Of a stretch of 64,000 bases of DNA, positions 9,319-18,047 are shown piece after piece. Origin of the DNA: Blastocystis sp. Blastoise. Lineage: Eukaryota > Sar > Bigyra > Opalinata > Blastocystidae. How positions within the stretch are numbered: position 1 is the first letter of the stretch; each line of letters opens with the position of its first letter. Under the pieces are notes generated by a model that searched no databases, was not told the origin of the DNA, and saw only the letters and a program-made list of their open reading frames with translations. The position numbers and the translations under genes are program-made. Location of the stretch: contig JBBPEB010000002.1 of the NCBI GenBank assembly GCA_039096225.1, forward strand, positions 620,001 to 684,000. The letters run 5' to 3'.

Positions 9319-12317
9319 TTTGGTATAGCATATAAAGTATTATCTATTAAAATTCGTTTTGTTGATGACGTATTATGATATTGATCTTCACTATAAACAA
9401 TTTCTTCTTTTTTAGATAAACAATTGGATAAACAGAATAAATCTGTATCCACACATTCATTATAAGTATTATCAATCATTAAACCACAAATACCAATAGC
9501 ATTCCCCCCCTTATAGAAATTTGAAGTATGTTTTCTATGAATATTCACAATATCTATAGAATTAAATGTATCTTTACTACTTAAACAACCAAATAAAGCA
9601 TTTGTAAATTTATCTAAATCCTTCTTAATCGTAAATTGATTATTATTATTCACTTTCTTATAACTATTAAAAATATCTTCAATAGTAACTACATTCAAAT
9701 AATAAGGATCTATAGTAATATGGTTATCAACAAAAGATTTCAAATCATATCCTTCTGTACTACGATCAAAGAATCGTTTCTTACATTCACTTATATGATA
9801 TTCATTATCTAATTCATGCATATCTAATTGCATACTAGAATAGAAATAATTACTTACTAGATAACTAAAGATAATTGAACGATTCTGATAGAATTTATCG
9901 GATAGAGTATAATCCATTTCATAATGATTTGGTTTCAATCTCTTTTCTACTGTCTGTTTACGTTTAGGTAAATTATGATCTACATAATCTTCATATAAAT
10001 TAGCATTACCAGGAGGGAAATAACGACAACATGATGGTAAGAAACAGACTCTTCTTTCAATAGGACCAGCATTCACAGCAGTAGGTTGGATATTACTTGT
10101 CATAAATAAAGTACCCGTGAAATGAACTTTTGTAAATATATTACTGAATAATTTACGGGCACTAGCACCTTCTTTCTTTTCTGCTATTTCTTTAAAGACT
10201 TTAGAAGAGAATGGATTAAATGTTTTCTTTCTACCAGTAACATCTTCTTCTATTAATTCATTCATATAATACATTGTTTTATTAGACATATCTACAATCT
10301 TAGGAGCTATAGATGTTTCTTCTAAATTATCTGGATTTACTATAATACATTGATTACTACCTACAATACGAGATATTAAATCAGTTGTTATTGTTTTACC
10401 ATTACTACCTGTACTACCATATAATATATAAGAAACTGTTTTCTGAGTATTGACATAGAAAGCAGTGGTTAAGATACGTAACATAATACTTTCATATTTC
10501 TTATCGAATTCACAATATCTTGCAATATGTTGTTCAAATAATTGGATAATATCTTTCTGTTCATTATTAATATTCCAACTTACATTAAATTCAGTATCAA
10601 TTAATAAATCTTCAAACACCATATCTTCTTTATGATATGGTTGGATATAATATTGTCTAGGATCTTCTTCTGTAGATTCTTTTGGATATAAATAACCAAG
10701 TTGTGTATAGATAACACGTTCTTTATGAACCATATAAGTATCTAAATATTCTTTATAAGATTTACCATAAGTCTTCAAATAACGATTCAACCATTCTTTA
10801 TAATGATATTCATTAGTAACAGAAGCAGACATTATTTTATCAACAATTTTTTGATGCTGTTCATTCTCTTTGGAATATAATCTTGATAATTTGAATTTCT
10901 CTACAATCGATTTCATAAATGTAGTTATTTTGGTTTCAAAGAAATTAATATCATAATTATTCTTACAACGTCTTAAGATATTATATTCATCAAATGTATA
11001 TAAGATAAAATTATCTTTATCTAATATAATAGATACAATTTCATTAAATTCTAATAATTGAAATAACATAACTAATGTTTGTGAATCTACAAGATTAAAG
11101 GATTGAATACATTCTAAAATAGACATAAATATGAAATCATTATCATCATCTTTATTAAATAATTTATTATCCATTAATATCTTCAAAATATAATTATTCG
11201 ATAAATGAGTAGGATCAACTTGTATATGATTCCATGTAGATTCAATTACATCATCACTTCGATCATGACCATAACGTAATGAATAATTTTTAAATAATTC
11301 TAATCCTCTTGTTGTATTACAAATCTGTTTTGCTGCACAACATAATTTATACCAAGTATTATGGGATTCAAAATAATTCATATCTTCAATAGAACCAATC
11401 AATAATAAATATCGTTCTAATAAAGCTTCTTTAGATGCTGTAGTATCCAATATAGTATCTGTAGAAATCAACATAGGAATATCTTTAATATCTTGTATAG
11501 AACATAATATAGTACGTGAACAATTATTTAATCTTGCATAATAACGTTTATAACGTGAATATTGTTTTAATTTATAAAAAGTAATAGGATTAATAATATC
11601 ACTTATAATATCATCTTCATTCTTATAATTCAATAATGTTTTGAAATAATAATGTTCATCGATTTCATCATCTATTTTCTTCCATGTTTTATTGGTATAT
11701 TCTTCATATAATTTATAAGTAGATGGAGAATTATCTTTACTACAACCAAGAAACATACAACCATTATTCTTTCTTGGTTTACCAATAACATTATAATCAA
11801 TGAATTCTTTTATATCTAAATTATTCATTTTACATAAATCAACCAATTTTGTATTCAGAATCATACTATTATATAAGAAAAATAAATAATCACCATTTAC
11901 AAACCAATTTGTATATATATGAATTCCCCATGAATAATGTATTTCATTATGAACTGTCTTCTTATTCACTTCTTTCTTTGTATACAGAAGCGAAATAAAT
12001 TCTTGATTATAATAATGAATACAATGATTACACATTTCTTCTATAAATTCATGAATAAAAGAATCTGTTAGAAAAGAAAAATCATTTGATATTTGGTGAT
12101 AATCTAAATCAAACCATAATCTTCTATAATTAGTTGATGTATTACAAGGAGTACAATCAATATAATGTAATAATTCTTTTGGATTTTGATAATTAGTAAA
12201 TAGACTTTTATAAAATGGTAATGGATTTGGTATAATAATTTCACTATGATTATCTTTTGAATTATCATGATTAAAGGAACCAAAAGTATAAACAAAATGA
12301 ATTTGTGAATTTTCCAT
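9315..12317 (-). CDS. Primase-superfamily 3 helicase (AEP + D5-like)
   Basis: A 1,000-residue replication protein. The N-terminal domain has the archaeo-eukaryotic primase acid motif LWFDLDYH at residues 67-74, and CMFLGCSKDNSPSTY further on matches the second conserved block of the iridovirus/D5-type primases. The C-terminal helicase has Walker A STGSNGKT near residue 635, Walker B YYMNELIEED near 680, motif C LFMTSN near 737 and an arginine-finger segment ERRVCFLPS. Primer synthesis and origin unwinding at the viral fork are the expected roles. The gene is intact. Two heat-shock-element arrays lie 87-216 bp upstream of the ATG. Recognition is confident at superfamily level. Confidence 0.88.
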   Translation of the reverse strand: MENSQIHFVYTFGSFNHDNSKDNHSEIIIPNPLPFYKSLFTNYQNPKELLHYIDCTPCNTSTNYRRLWFDLDYHQISNDFSFLTDSFIHEFIEEMCNHCIHYYNQEFISLLYTKKEVNKKTVHNEIHYSWGIHIYTNWFVNGDYLFFLYNSMILNTKLVDLCKMNNLDIKEFIDYNVIGKPRKNNGCMFLGCSKDNSPSTYKLYEEYTNKTWKKIDDEIDEHYYFKTLLNYKNEDDIISDIINPITFYKLKQYSRYKRYYARLNNCSRTILCSIQDIKDIPMLISTDTILDTTASKEALLERYLLLIGSIEDMNYFESHNTWYKLCCAAKQICNTTRGLELFKNYSLRYGHDRSDDVIESTWNHIQVDPTHLSNNYILKILMDNKLFNKDDDNDFIFMSILECIQSFNLVDSQTLVMLFQLLEFNEIVSIILDKDNFILYTFDEYNILRRCKNNYDINFFETKITTFMKSIVEKFKLSRLYSKENEQHQKIVDKIMSASVTNEYHYKEWLNRYLKTYGKSYKEYLDTYMVHKERVIYTQLGYLYPKESTEEDPRQYYIQPYHKEDMVFEDLLIDTEFNVSWNINNEQKDIIQLFEQHIARYCEFDKKYESIMLRILTTAFYVNTQKTVSYILYGSTGSNGKTITTDLISRIVGSNQCIIVNPDNLEETSIAPKIVDMSNKTMYYMNELIEEDVTGRKKTFNPFSSKVFKEIAEKKEGASARKLFSNIFTKVHFTGTLFMTSNIQPTAVNAGPIERRVCFLPSCCRYFPPGNANLYEDYVDHNLPKRKQTVEKRLKPNHYEMDYTLSDKFYQNRSIIFSYLVSNYFYSSMQLDMHELDNEYHISECKKRFFDRSTEGYDLKSFVDNHITIDPYYLNVVTIEDIFNSYKKVNNNNQFTIKKDLDKFTNALFGCLSSKDTFNSIDIVNIHRKHTSNFYKGGNAIGICGLMIDNTYNECVDTDLFCLSNCLSKKEEIVYSEDQYHNTSSTKRILIDNTLYAIPN

Positions 12318-12403
12318 GATTATTTGACTTATAAATAATGAAAATAATTATAATACAACATTTAAAACAAATAATATATTAAAGATTCTAGAAGTCAGTT
12401 TTG

Positions 12404-12451
12404 GAAGCTTCTAGAACATTCTAGAACATTCAAGAACATTCTAGAACATTC
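12404..12451. promoter_or_regulatory. Heat-shock-element array H1, ten perfect units
   Basis: Ten contiguous alternating GAA and TTC triplets at exact 5-bp spacing (48 bp), the binding pattern of trimeric heat shock factor. A further TTCTAGAA lies at 12,386. It is in the gap upstream of the primase-helicase ATG (12,317, minus strand) and below the 3' end of the 12,644 gene. Confidence 0.85.
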
Positions 12452-12485
12452 TATAATAGTAAATATTACTTTATATTTTTAAATG

Positions 12486-12533
12486 TTCTAGAACCTTCTA
12501 GAACCTTCTAGAACCTTCTAGAACCTTCTAGAA
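12486..12533. promoter_or_regulatory. Heat-shock-element array H2, ten perfect units
   Basis: A second ten-unit TTC/GAA array of the same 48-bp length, spacer pairs TA and CC, 34 bp from H1. Together they form a 20-unit composite element upstream of the primase-helicase gene. Confidence 0.85.
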
Positions 12534-12643
12534 CATCCTTTTTATACTTTAGTGTTTTAAATGTATATATAATAAACAAAACAATTTTCAATGATTTTTT
12601 ACAAGTTTATAAGTAAAACTAGAAAAATAAACAAGAAAAATAA

Positions 12644-13267
12644 TTAAATTTCAATTGGTTCTTGACTATTAATATATGTACATGAATGAGGCCATCCATT
12701 CTTATCATATAAAATACCATCCCAGAAATACATTTGTTTTGAAGGATCTCTTTTAATCTTGTTAATACTCTTAGCATGAACAACTTCATAAGAATAAACT
12801 TTACCTTTTTCATCATAAAGAAATCCATCTTCCATATGGAATTTCATAATATCAAAATCATCATCTTTAGAATTCGAATGTTCTTTAGAATCTTCAGAAC
12901 ATAAAATAGTAGTTCTATCACTTTCTAAAAGATCTTCAGTATTGATAATATCTTGAATATCTTGTTCTTCATTAAGTTGTTGAGTATAAATATCAGCAGC
13001 GAATTCTTCATAATCTTCAAGACCTTTAATAACCGCGTTTATACGTTTTAAAGCTGATCTATAGTTTTCGACTTCGAAAGAAGCAAGACGTTCTTTAGAT
13101 TTTGCAATACCCAATAGATTCTTTTCTCTATTCAATTGAGACTGATGTAAATCAATATCACGAAGAACATTCTTATGAACTTCAACAGCCTTCTTAGAAT
13201 TCTTAAGAAGTTCCATACGAACAGTTTGAAGACATTTACGGGAATCAGCAGAAAGATTAAATTGCAT
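12644..13267 (-). CDS. Unknown coiled-coil protein of the viral block
   Basis: A 207-residue protein if started at the ATG at 13,265-13,267 (MQFNLSADS). A longer frame to 13,312 would need a TTG start and adds a short hydrophobic stretch, so I reject it. Residues about 10-110 form a charged helix with hydrophobic heptads. The C-terminal part has two similar short blocks, MEDGFLYDEKGKVYS and FWDGILYDKNGWPHS, a tandem xxDGxLYDxxG motif. Function is not recognised. A four-unit heat-shock array lies about 112 bp upstream, and the GT-rich 12-mer lies 60 bp past the stop. Confidence 0.65.
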   Translation of the reverse strand: MQFNLSADSRKCLQTVRMELLKNSKKAVEVHKNVLRDIDLHQSQLNREKNLLGIAKSKERLASFEVENYRSALKRINAVIKGLEDYEEFAADIYTQQLNEEQDIQDIINTEDLLESDRTTILCSEDSKEHSNSKDDDFDIMKFHMEDGFLYDEKGKVYSYEVVHAKSINKIKRDPSKQMYFWDGILYDKNGWPHSCTYINSQEPIEI

Positions 13268-13665
13268 TATAATCGCGAATATCGTTACAGAGAGAAAATT
13301 TGTATTTATCAAAATGAAATAAATAATACATTTAAATGGAATATTAAATATTCTAGGAGACAGTGTAGAATCTCTATGGAATGTTCTAGAAGGTTCATTT
13401 GATTGGCTAATTTTGTCGACTTAGCATTTTTTATTTGTGTTTCAATGACGAGTATAGTTGGCATCTGTAATCTGATTGGATAAAAAAATTAGTAAAACAC
13501 AATTAGACGATGACGACGATGTGTCATACGAAATAAGTTATTTTATTGGCTTATTTTCCAGCTGGAAGCAATAGGCTTTTGTTAGCAACTGAAATGAAGA
13601 ACTGTACACTAAAAATAGTATATTTAATATATTGTATAAAAATACTTTTGAAGGTTTAAATAATC
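13268..13665. promoter_or_regulatory. Divergent regulatory gap with short heat-shock array H3
   Basis: A 398-bp gap between divergent genes. It contains GAA-TTC-GAA-TTC at exact 5-bp spacing at 13,379-13,396, followed by ATTGG (an inverted CCAAT box) at about 13,402 and another ATTGG near 13,477. TATA-like AT stretches precede the plus-strand ATG at 13,666. No gene is seen. Confidence 0.6.
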
Positions 13666-14193
13666 ATGGAAATTTCTGATAGTCTTTCTGCCAGTTTATC
13701 CCCTTTCGGTCAAGCCATGATATCCCCCTTGTTGAATCCATTTGAAAATAGTGTTTCTGCAAATCCTATGGCTTTACCCAATGATAATGATTTCTGTTTT
13801 AATTCGCGTGACGAAATCATGTTTGAAGATCCACCTCAAGATATTCATCCAATCAATGATGTTTACGTATCTAAAAATCCAGATAGATATCATTCGGTTA
13901 ACAATCAACCAATACAATTTCAAGATCAAGTAAATACAAATCCTAATAAGCAAGCATTATTATTTACAAATGAGGAGTTAACAAATATATCCAGTCAATT
14001 CGAATCTTTATTTCAAACTATTGAAACAGCTGATAATATATTAAATGGTATTTATTGTACTGTTGATCATTTAAAAACAAAGATTGAAAGTCAGAAACAA
14101 GATTTGAAACAGATTCATGATGATTCTAAAGAAATTGTTTCATTATTATCCGAATATTCTATTCCTTCTATGTCTGAAATATTTGATCATTAA
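13666..14193 (+). CDS. Unknown acidic protein with C-terminal coiled coil
   Basis: A 175-residue protein. The first 60 residues are Ser/Pro/Asn-rich (SLSASLSPFGQAM), the middle is polar and probably disordered, and residues 105-160 form a helix with coiled-coil spacing (ESLFQTIETADNIL, LKTKIESQKQDLKQI). No family is recognised. It is divergent from the 12,644 gene and shares that gap's short heat-shock array. The GT-rich 12-mer is 24 bp past the stop. Confidence 0.6.
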   Translation: MEISDSLSASLSPFGQAMISPLLNPFENSVSANPMALPNDNDFCFNSRDEIMFEDPPQDIHPINDVYVSKNPDRYHSVNNQPIQFQDQVNTNPNKQALLFTNEELTNISSQFESLFQTIETADNILNGIYCTVDHLKTKIESQKQDLKQIHDDSKEIVSLLSEYSIPSMSEIFDH

Positions 14194-14216
14194 TTATTTT
14201 TATTTAATTAATTATT

Positions 14217-14228
14217 TTGTTTTGTTTA
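14217..14228 (+). terminator. Recurring GT-rich 3'-end motif TTGTTTTGTTTA (family entry)
   Basis: The exact 12-mer occurs on the coding strand at 7,441, 14,217, 15,144 and 17,568 (plus) and at 1,453-1,464, 9,275-9,286 and 12,573-12,584 (minus). Near matches are at 706-716 and 2,829-2,840 (minus), about 6,945 (plus) and about 18,020-18,032 (minus). In every case it is on the same strand as, and about 18-91 bp beyond, a stop codon, including genes with no co-directional gene next. That position argues for a transcript 3'-end signal (a GU-rich polyadenylation downstream element or a viral terminator) rather than a promoter. Confidence 0.6.
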
Positions 14229-14283
14229 TTTTTTTTTTAATTAATTACACAAAGTTTAAATGGAGAATAGAATAGTTTCAAAT

Positions 14284-14391
14284 AGAATTCTTGAATGGTC
14301 TAATGGATCTATTAAAGAAATATGTAACCACAGTATCATGGTTCGATTCCGTTAAAATGTTTCCATTAGATTATTCAAGTGTTCTTTTTTT
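14284..14391 (+). ncRNA. Pol III-type hairpin RNA gene in the viral block
   Basis: A stem forms between 14,284-14,307 and 14,362-14,385: 18 uninterrupted RNA pairs (two G-U) plus five more after one mismatch. A match to the tRNA-type A box (TGGTCTAATGG) starts at 14,296, a canonical B box (GGTTCGATTCC) starts at 14,340, exactly the 44-nt offset of a tRNA gene, and seven T residues follow at 14,385-14,391. The anticodon and acceptor stems of a tRNA do not form, so this is a Pol III-transcribed hairpin RNA rather than a tRNA. Position, promoter type and size recall adenovirus VA RNA, which is analogy only. Confidence 0.65.
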
Positions 14392-14437
14392 CTAGAACCT
14401 TCTCGAACCTTCTAGAACCTTCTCGAACATTCTGGAA
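14390..14437. promoter_or_regulatory. Heat-shock-element array H4, ten perfect units
   Basis: Ten alternating TTC/GAA units at 5-bp spacing, spacers TA, CC, TC, CA and TG, ending 78 bp before the ATG at 14,515. It begins at the last bases of the T-run that ends the hairpin RNA gene, so the two signals abut. Confidence 0.85.
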
Positions 14438-14514
14438 AATTGATTCATTTGAAAAGAATATCGTAATATATTAGTATTAAAATACTTATATTTTTACTAA
14501 ATACTTAACTAAAA

Positions 14515-15108
14515 ATGTCTTCAACTGAATTTAAGAAACCTACTATTCTTGATACTTCTAACTTTAATTTACAATGGGATGACACCAAAGAAAATGCTGT
14601 TCTTTTAAATAATAATCATCGTGTATGTATTTCTACTGATGCTACACCATGTTTATTTGGTTATATTGTTACACGTGATAAATGGACTTTATTAACAATT
14701 GAAGATGATAATCAAGTATTCTTAACTGCTTATAAAGAACTTTATCGTAAATTATGTGAATTATGTCCTGATGGTGATATTGTTAATTTTGTACGTATGG
14801 ATAATGGTAAATATAAGATTACAATTAAAGTACCTATTAATGCATCGAAGAATGTTACTATTGATATCACTGATAAAAGAGATAAGAAGATTAATATCGG
14901 TAAAGATCCTAAGTTAACTTACGAAGAAATACGTGAAAAGTATATTCCACCAAATACGTTATGTAAAGTATTATTTACAATACATGGTATTCATCGTTAT
15001 AATAACAAGTATTATATTGGTTTATATGCTCGTTCTATTAAAGTCATCGATAAATCTACGAAGAATACTAATAGTAATGATACTATTATTGATTTAACTA
15101 ATTTATAA
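14515..15108 (+). CDS. Putative nucleic-acid-binding (OB-fold-like) protein
   Basis: A 197-residue, lysine-rich, strand-rich protein. The C-terminal part KVLFTIHGIHRYNNKYYIGLYARSI has the pattern of the last strands of viral single-stranded DNA-binding OB folds (hydrophobic strand, glycine, aromatic-asparagine turn, then YxGLxxR). No catalytic motif is visible. A ten-unit heat-shock array precedes it, as for the primase-helicase and one recombinase, which fits an early replication role. The assignment is tentative; a structure prediction would test it. Confidence 0.45.
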   Translation: MSSTEFKKPTILDTSNFNLQWDDTKENAVLLNNNHRVCISTDATPCLFGYIVTRDKWTLLTIEDDNQVFLTAYKELYRKLCELCPDGDIVNFVRMDNGKYKITIKVPINASKNVTIDITDKRDKKINIGKDPKLTYEEIREKYIPPNTLCKVLFTIHGIHRYNNKYYIGLYARSIKVIDKSTKNTNSNDTIIDLTNL

Positions 15109-15183
15109 ATTTTTAATGTTAAATTTATTTTTTATTAATATATTTGTTTTGTTTATAAATAATTTTATAATTGAAATAAAAAA

Positions 15184-16911
15184 ATGCAAAGTTGTATATT
15201 AGGAATGCCAAGTCCTGGTACTTTTGGTATGAATTTAATTTCAACTGGAAAAGAATATAGGCGATATAATACACAACCATTACATAAAATGGATCAATAT
15301 AATCCAATATTTCATGAAATAGGTCCAAATTCATCTATGCCTGTGTCTACTTTAGAAAGTAAAGAAATACATGATGGTAAAGAAGATGATTATGTAGATC
15401 GTTCTAAAACATTTGGTAAAGATGCTGTTCCACAAGGAAATGGTGCATTAATTCGTGCTAGAGCAGCAGGTAAAGGAATAATGAAAGCAGCTGGTCCAGA
15501 AGAAGATAAAATAGATGGTGAAGATCGTCAATATAAAGTATTAAATCCATGTAAACCAAGACGTAAATCTGGTAGAGGAATTATTCCAAATAAATCAGAA
15601 ATCAATAAATTAGAGAATAATCAAGGTTCTGGTATTGGTGATGCAATTAAAAATAAAGTAAAAGATATGTATCAACGAAATGTATTAGATATAAGAGATG
15701 CTATTGTAGATAAAAAAGCTAATAGAAAAGCTCGTGATGCATTAGCTATTTTAGCTCAATATGTTGGTGACGGTCATCATGATCTTGATGATGAATTCAA
15801 AAGATTCTATGAACATAAAATTAAACGTGGTGGAAAGATTCCTATATCAGTTGCTTCAGCAATTATGAATGCAATTAAAAATAAGAAAATGATTAAGAAT
15901 CCAAAATTAAGAAGAATGTTAAGACCTTCAATTATACCAAAATATATAGATTTAGATTCAGCTCAAAGTGGTGATGGTATATTAAGAGTAAAAAGAGGTG
16001 GTGGATTCTGGAGTGGAGTTATGAACTATGCACCAGCTCTATTAGGTGTAGTTGATAAAGGTATGGATTCTTTTGCTAAAGGTAGAAAAGCTTATTATGA
16101 TACACATTTGGCACAACAATCAAGTGAATTAAATGATATGGAATTTGAAATGGAAAAATTAAAACGTCAACAAGCATTAAATGAAATGAAAAAGCAAATA
16201 GGTAATGGTATAGTAATGGGAACAATTAATGATGGTTACGATACAGTTGAACGACAATCAGAATTATTAGATCAAGAAGTGCAACCATTAAGAGATTTGC
16301 ACAGTATGAAACAACAACTTAGAAAGAATCTTCCTGTTCGTCAACCACCTCCTCCAGCAGCACCCATTCAACCACAACCAGAAATTGAACCTGAATTGAA
16401 TGTTGATACATTTGATATACCTCAAAATGATACACCAAGACATCCACAAACTCAACAACCTCCTCAACCTTATAAACCCATGTCTCGTGATGAACAAAGT
16501 TATTATTATAAGATTTATGGTTTCCCTCAAAATGATAAAGAGAAAGTCGATAGAAAATGGAAAGAAGATGAAAGGGATAAACGAATAGCTGCAAGAAGAG
16601 CTAAACGTAGAGGTTATGGTGGTCGAGTTAAATTAAGTAAAGCAGAATTCTTAGAACGAATGAGAAGAGGAAAAGAAGCTAAAAAGAAAAGAGGTGGTGA
16701 TTTGAATCCATTAGTATCATTTTATACAGATTTTATAATACCTGCAGGAGTGGCACGAAAAAAACGTAAAATACAAGAGGCTGATTTAAAACAATTACAA
16801 ATTATAAAACAGAAAAGAGATAATAATGAAACATTAAATACAGGTGACGAATTGTTCTGGAAAAAAAAGAAGTATATGTTATCAAAAAACTCAGGGGAGG
16901 GGATCTGGTAA
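15184..16911 (+). CDS. Basic, GG-rich putative core/processed virion protein
   Basis: A 575-residue, strongly basic protein (KRGG, RRKSGRG, KKRGGD). Gly-Gly and Gly-x-Gly sites recur throughout: GSGIGD, IKRGGK, SGDGI, VKRGGG, IGNGI, YGGR and SGEGI at the C-terminus. These resemble sites cut by adenain-type proteases, and the protease gene begins 33 bp downstream. Residues about 375-440 are proline/glutamine-rich (RQPPPPAAPIQPQP). A short Gly/Ala hydrophobic segment after VKRGGG (GFWSGVMNYAPALLGVV) could be a membrane-active helix like that of adenovirus pVI. I infer a DNA-condensing or capsid-lining precursor. No direct family match is recalled. Confidence 0.5.
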   Translation: MQSCILGMPSPGTFGMNLISTGKEYRRYNTQPLHKMDQYNPIFHEIGPNSSMPVSTLESKEIHDGKEDDYVDRSKTFGKDAVPQGNGALIRARAAGKGIMKAAGPEEDKIDGEDRQYKVLNPCKPRRKSGRGIIPNKSEINKLENNQGSGIGDAIKNKVKDMYQRNVLDIRDAIVDKKANRKARDALAILAQYVGDGHHDLDDEFKRFYEHKIKRGGKIPISVASAIMNAIKNKKMIKNPKLRRMLRPSIIPKYIDLDSAQSGDGILRVKRGGGFWSGVMNYAPALLGVVDKGMDSFAKGRKAYYDTHLAQQSSELNDMEFEMEKLKRQQALNEMKKQIGNGIVMGTINDGYDTVERQSELLDQEVQPLRDLHSMKQQLRKNLPVRQPPPPAAPIQPQPEIEPELNVDTFDIPQNDTPRHPQTQQPPQPYKPMSRDEQSYYYKIYGFPQNDKEKVDRKWKEDERDKRIAARRAKRRGYGGRVKLSKAEFLERMRRGKEAKKKRGGDLNPLVSFYTDFIIPAGVARKKRKIQEADLKQLQIIKQKRDNNETLNTGDELFWKKKKYMLSKNSGEGIW

Positions 16912-16943
16912 AGAGTAAAGATGAAAAACTTATTCAAAATTCA

Positions 16944-17477
16944 ATGAATTGCGATAATCCTATTATATCTGATAAAACTCGTCATGTTACTCCTAGATCC
17001 CCTGATAATTTTAAACAAACTCTATCTCAATATTGTAATATACCCAATTCTTTAATATCTCAATTATATAATTATGCTTATTTAAATAAACCTACTTCTT
17101 CTGTTGCTTGTGATCGTGCTGAAAATGTTATGAAACAATTAAATAAAACGAATTCTCAATCTTATAATTATTATAATAGTTATGATGATTTTGAACAAAA
17201 TATAGATCAAGATCAAACTAAATTTAATATGATCTTTCATGAAAGTCCTAGTGATCCTTATAATGGTCATTTTGAAGCTGTTATTTATAATGGTAATAAA
17301 AACATAGAACACTATTCATCATTAGGAAATGAACCTACTTTTTCAAAATCATTTATTCAAAATCATAATATTCAATATAATCCTATTCAACACCAAAAAA
17401 CTACAAGTAATGCAAATGGTTGCTTTTATTATTCTTTACTTTATTTACTTTCTAATGGAAATCTTATGCCTTGTTAA
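16944..17477 (+). CDS. PRO: Adenain-like cysteine protease
   Basis: A 177-residue protein with the Ulp1/adenain order of motifs: GHFEAVI with His109, IEHYSSLGNEP at 121-131 where the family usually has D/E-S-L/F-G, a Gln-rich segment (IQHQKTT) with Gln149 or Gln151 as oxyanion residue, and NGCFYYSLLYLL with Cys160. Maturation of virion precursors is the expected role, and the preceding gene codes a GG-rich substrate-like protein. The acidic residue of the YDSLG-type motif is Ser here; Glu122 just before it may substitute. The ATG at 16,944 is the first in frame. Confidence 0.65.
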   Translation: MNCDNPIISDKTRHVTPRSPDNFKQTLSQYCNIPNSLISQLYNYAYLNKPTSSVACDRAENVMKQLNKTNSQSYNYYNSYDDFEQNIDQDQTKFNMIFHESPSDPYNGHFEAVIYNGNKNIEHYSSLGNEPTFSKSFIQNHNIQYNPIQHQKTTSNANGCFYYSLLYLLSNGNLMPC

Positions 17478-17481
17478 AACA

Positions 17482-17504
17482 TTCTAGAACATTCTAGAAC
17501 ATTC
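17482..17504. promoter_or_regulatory. Heat-shock-element array H5, five units
   Basis: TTC-GAA-TTC-GAA-TTC at exact 5-bp spacing, 4 bp after the protease stop and 96 bp before the ATG at 17,600. Confidence 0.75.
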
Positions 17505-17599
17505 ATTTTGAACTGGCTCTATTTGTAGAATCTTTAATTTATTATATTAGTGTTTTATATAATTAATTTGTTTTGTTTAATCATTGGTTAATTTAAATA

Positions 17600-17974
17600 A
17601 TGAACAAGAAATATCTTAGTTATTCTTATTTTTGTCGTGTGATGAAGAATCTAAAAGAAGAAGGAATTAAATCCAAAAAGAATGAAATAGCAAATCTATT
17701 AGAACAATTTTTAAATAATAATAACAACAAGAATCTTAGTGATTTGCAATTGAGTTACTGTAGAAATATGTTACTTTATATAGATGATCCTGTGATTCAT
17801 CAACGTCTTGAAATGCTATTGGATAAACAATATATGAAGAATGAGAATCAATATCAAGAGGATAAGAATCTTATTCAACCCAATAATATGTTTATGCCAA
17901 CTATGAAAAGTAATCAACAACAAAATCAATACCAAAATAATAATAATACTCTATCTTTCTTACCTTTTAATTAA
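17600..17974 (+). CDS. Small unknown protein, Asn/Gln-rich
   Basis: A 124-residue protein. The first 85 residues are helical with regular Leu/Tyr (SDLQLSYCRNMLLYI) and no known motif. The last 40 are Asn/Gln-rich and probably disordered. It is convergent with the recombinase at 18,048-18,983 and has a five-unit heat-shock array upstream. The frame and start are convincing; function is unknown. Confidence 0.55.
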   Translation: MNKKYLSYSYFCRVMKNLKEEGIKSKKNEIANLLEQFLNNNNNKNLSDLQLSYCRNMLLYIDDPVIHQRLEMLLDKQYMKNENQYQEDKNLIQPNNMFMPTMKSNQQQNQYQNNNNTLSFLPFN

Positions 17975-18047
17975 TTTTTATATCCTTTTATTACTAGTTG
18001 TTTAGTTATATTCAAATTTAAAGCAAAACAAGCATGAAAACACAAAA

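Noticed and set aside
13268-13312. N-terminal extension of the 12,644 gene giving a signal-like peptide
   Set aside because: It needs a TTG start; the ATG at 13,267 gives a normal eukaryotic-type start. The same reasoning trimmed 18,048-18,995 and 28,783-29,352.
14289-14361. True tRNA gene at the A/B-box locus in the viral block
   Set aside because: Spacing of the boxes is perfect, but acceptor and anticodon stems do not pair and there is a competing 23-bp stem. It is called a hairpin RNA instead.
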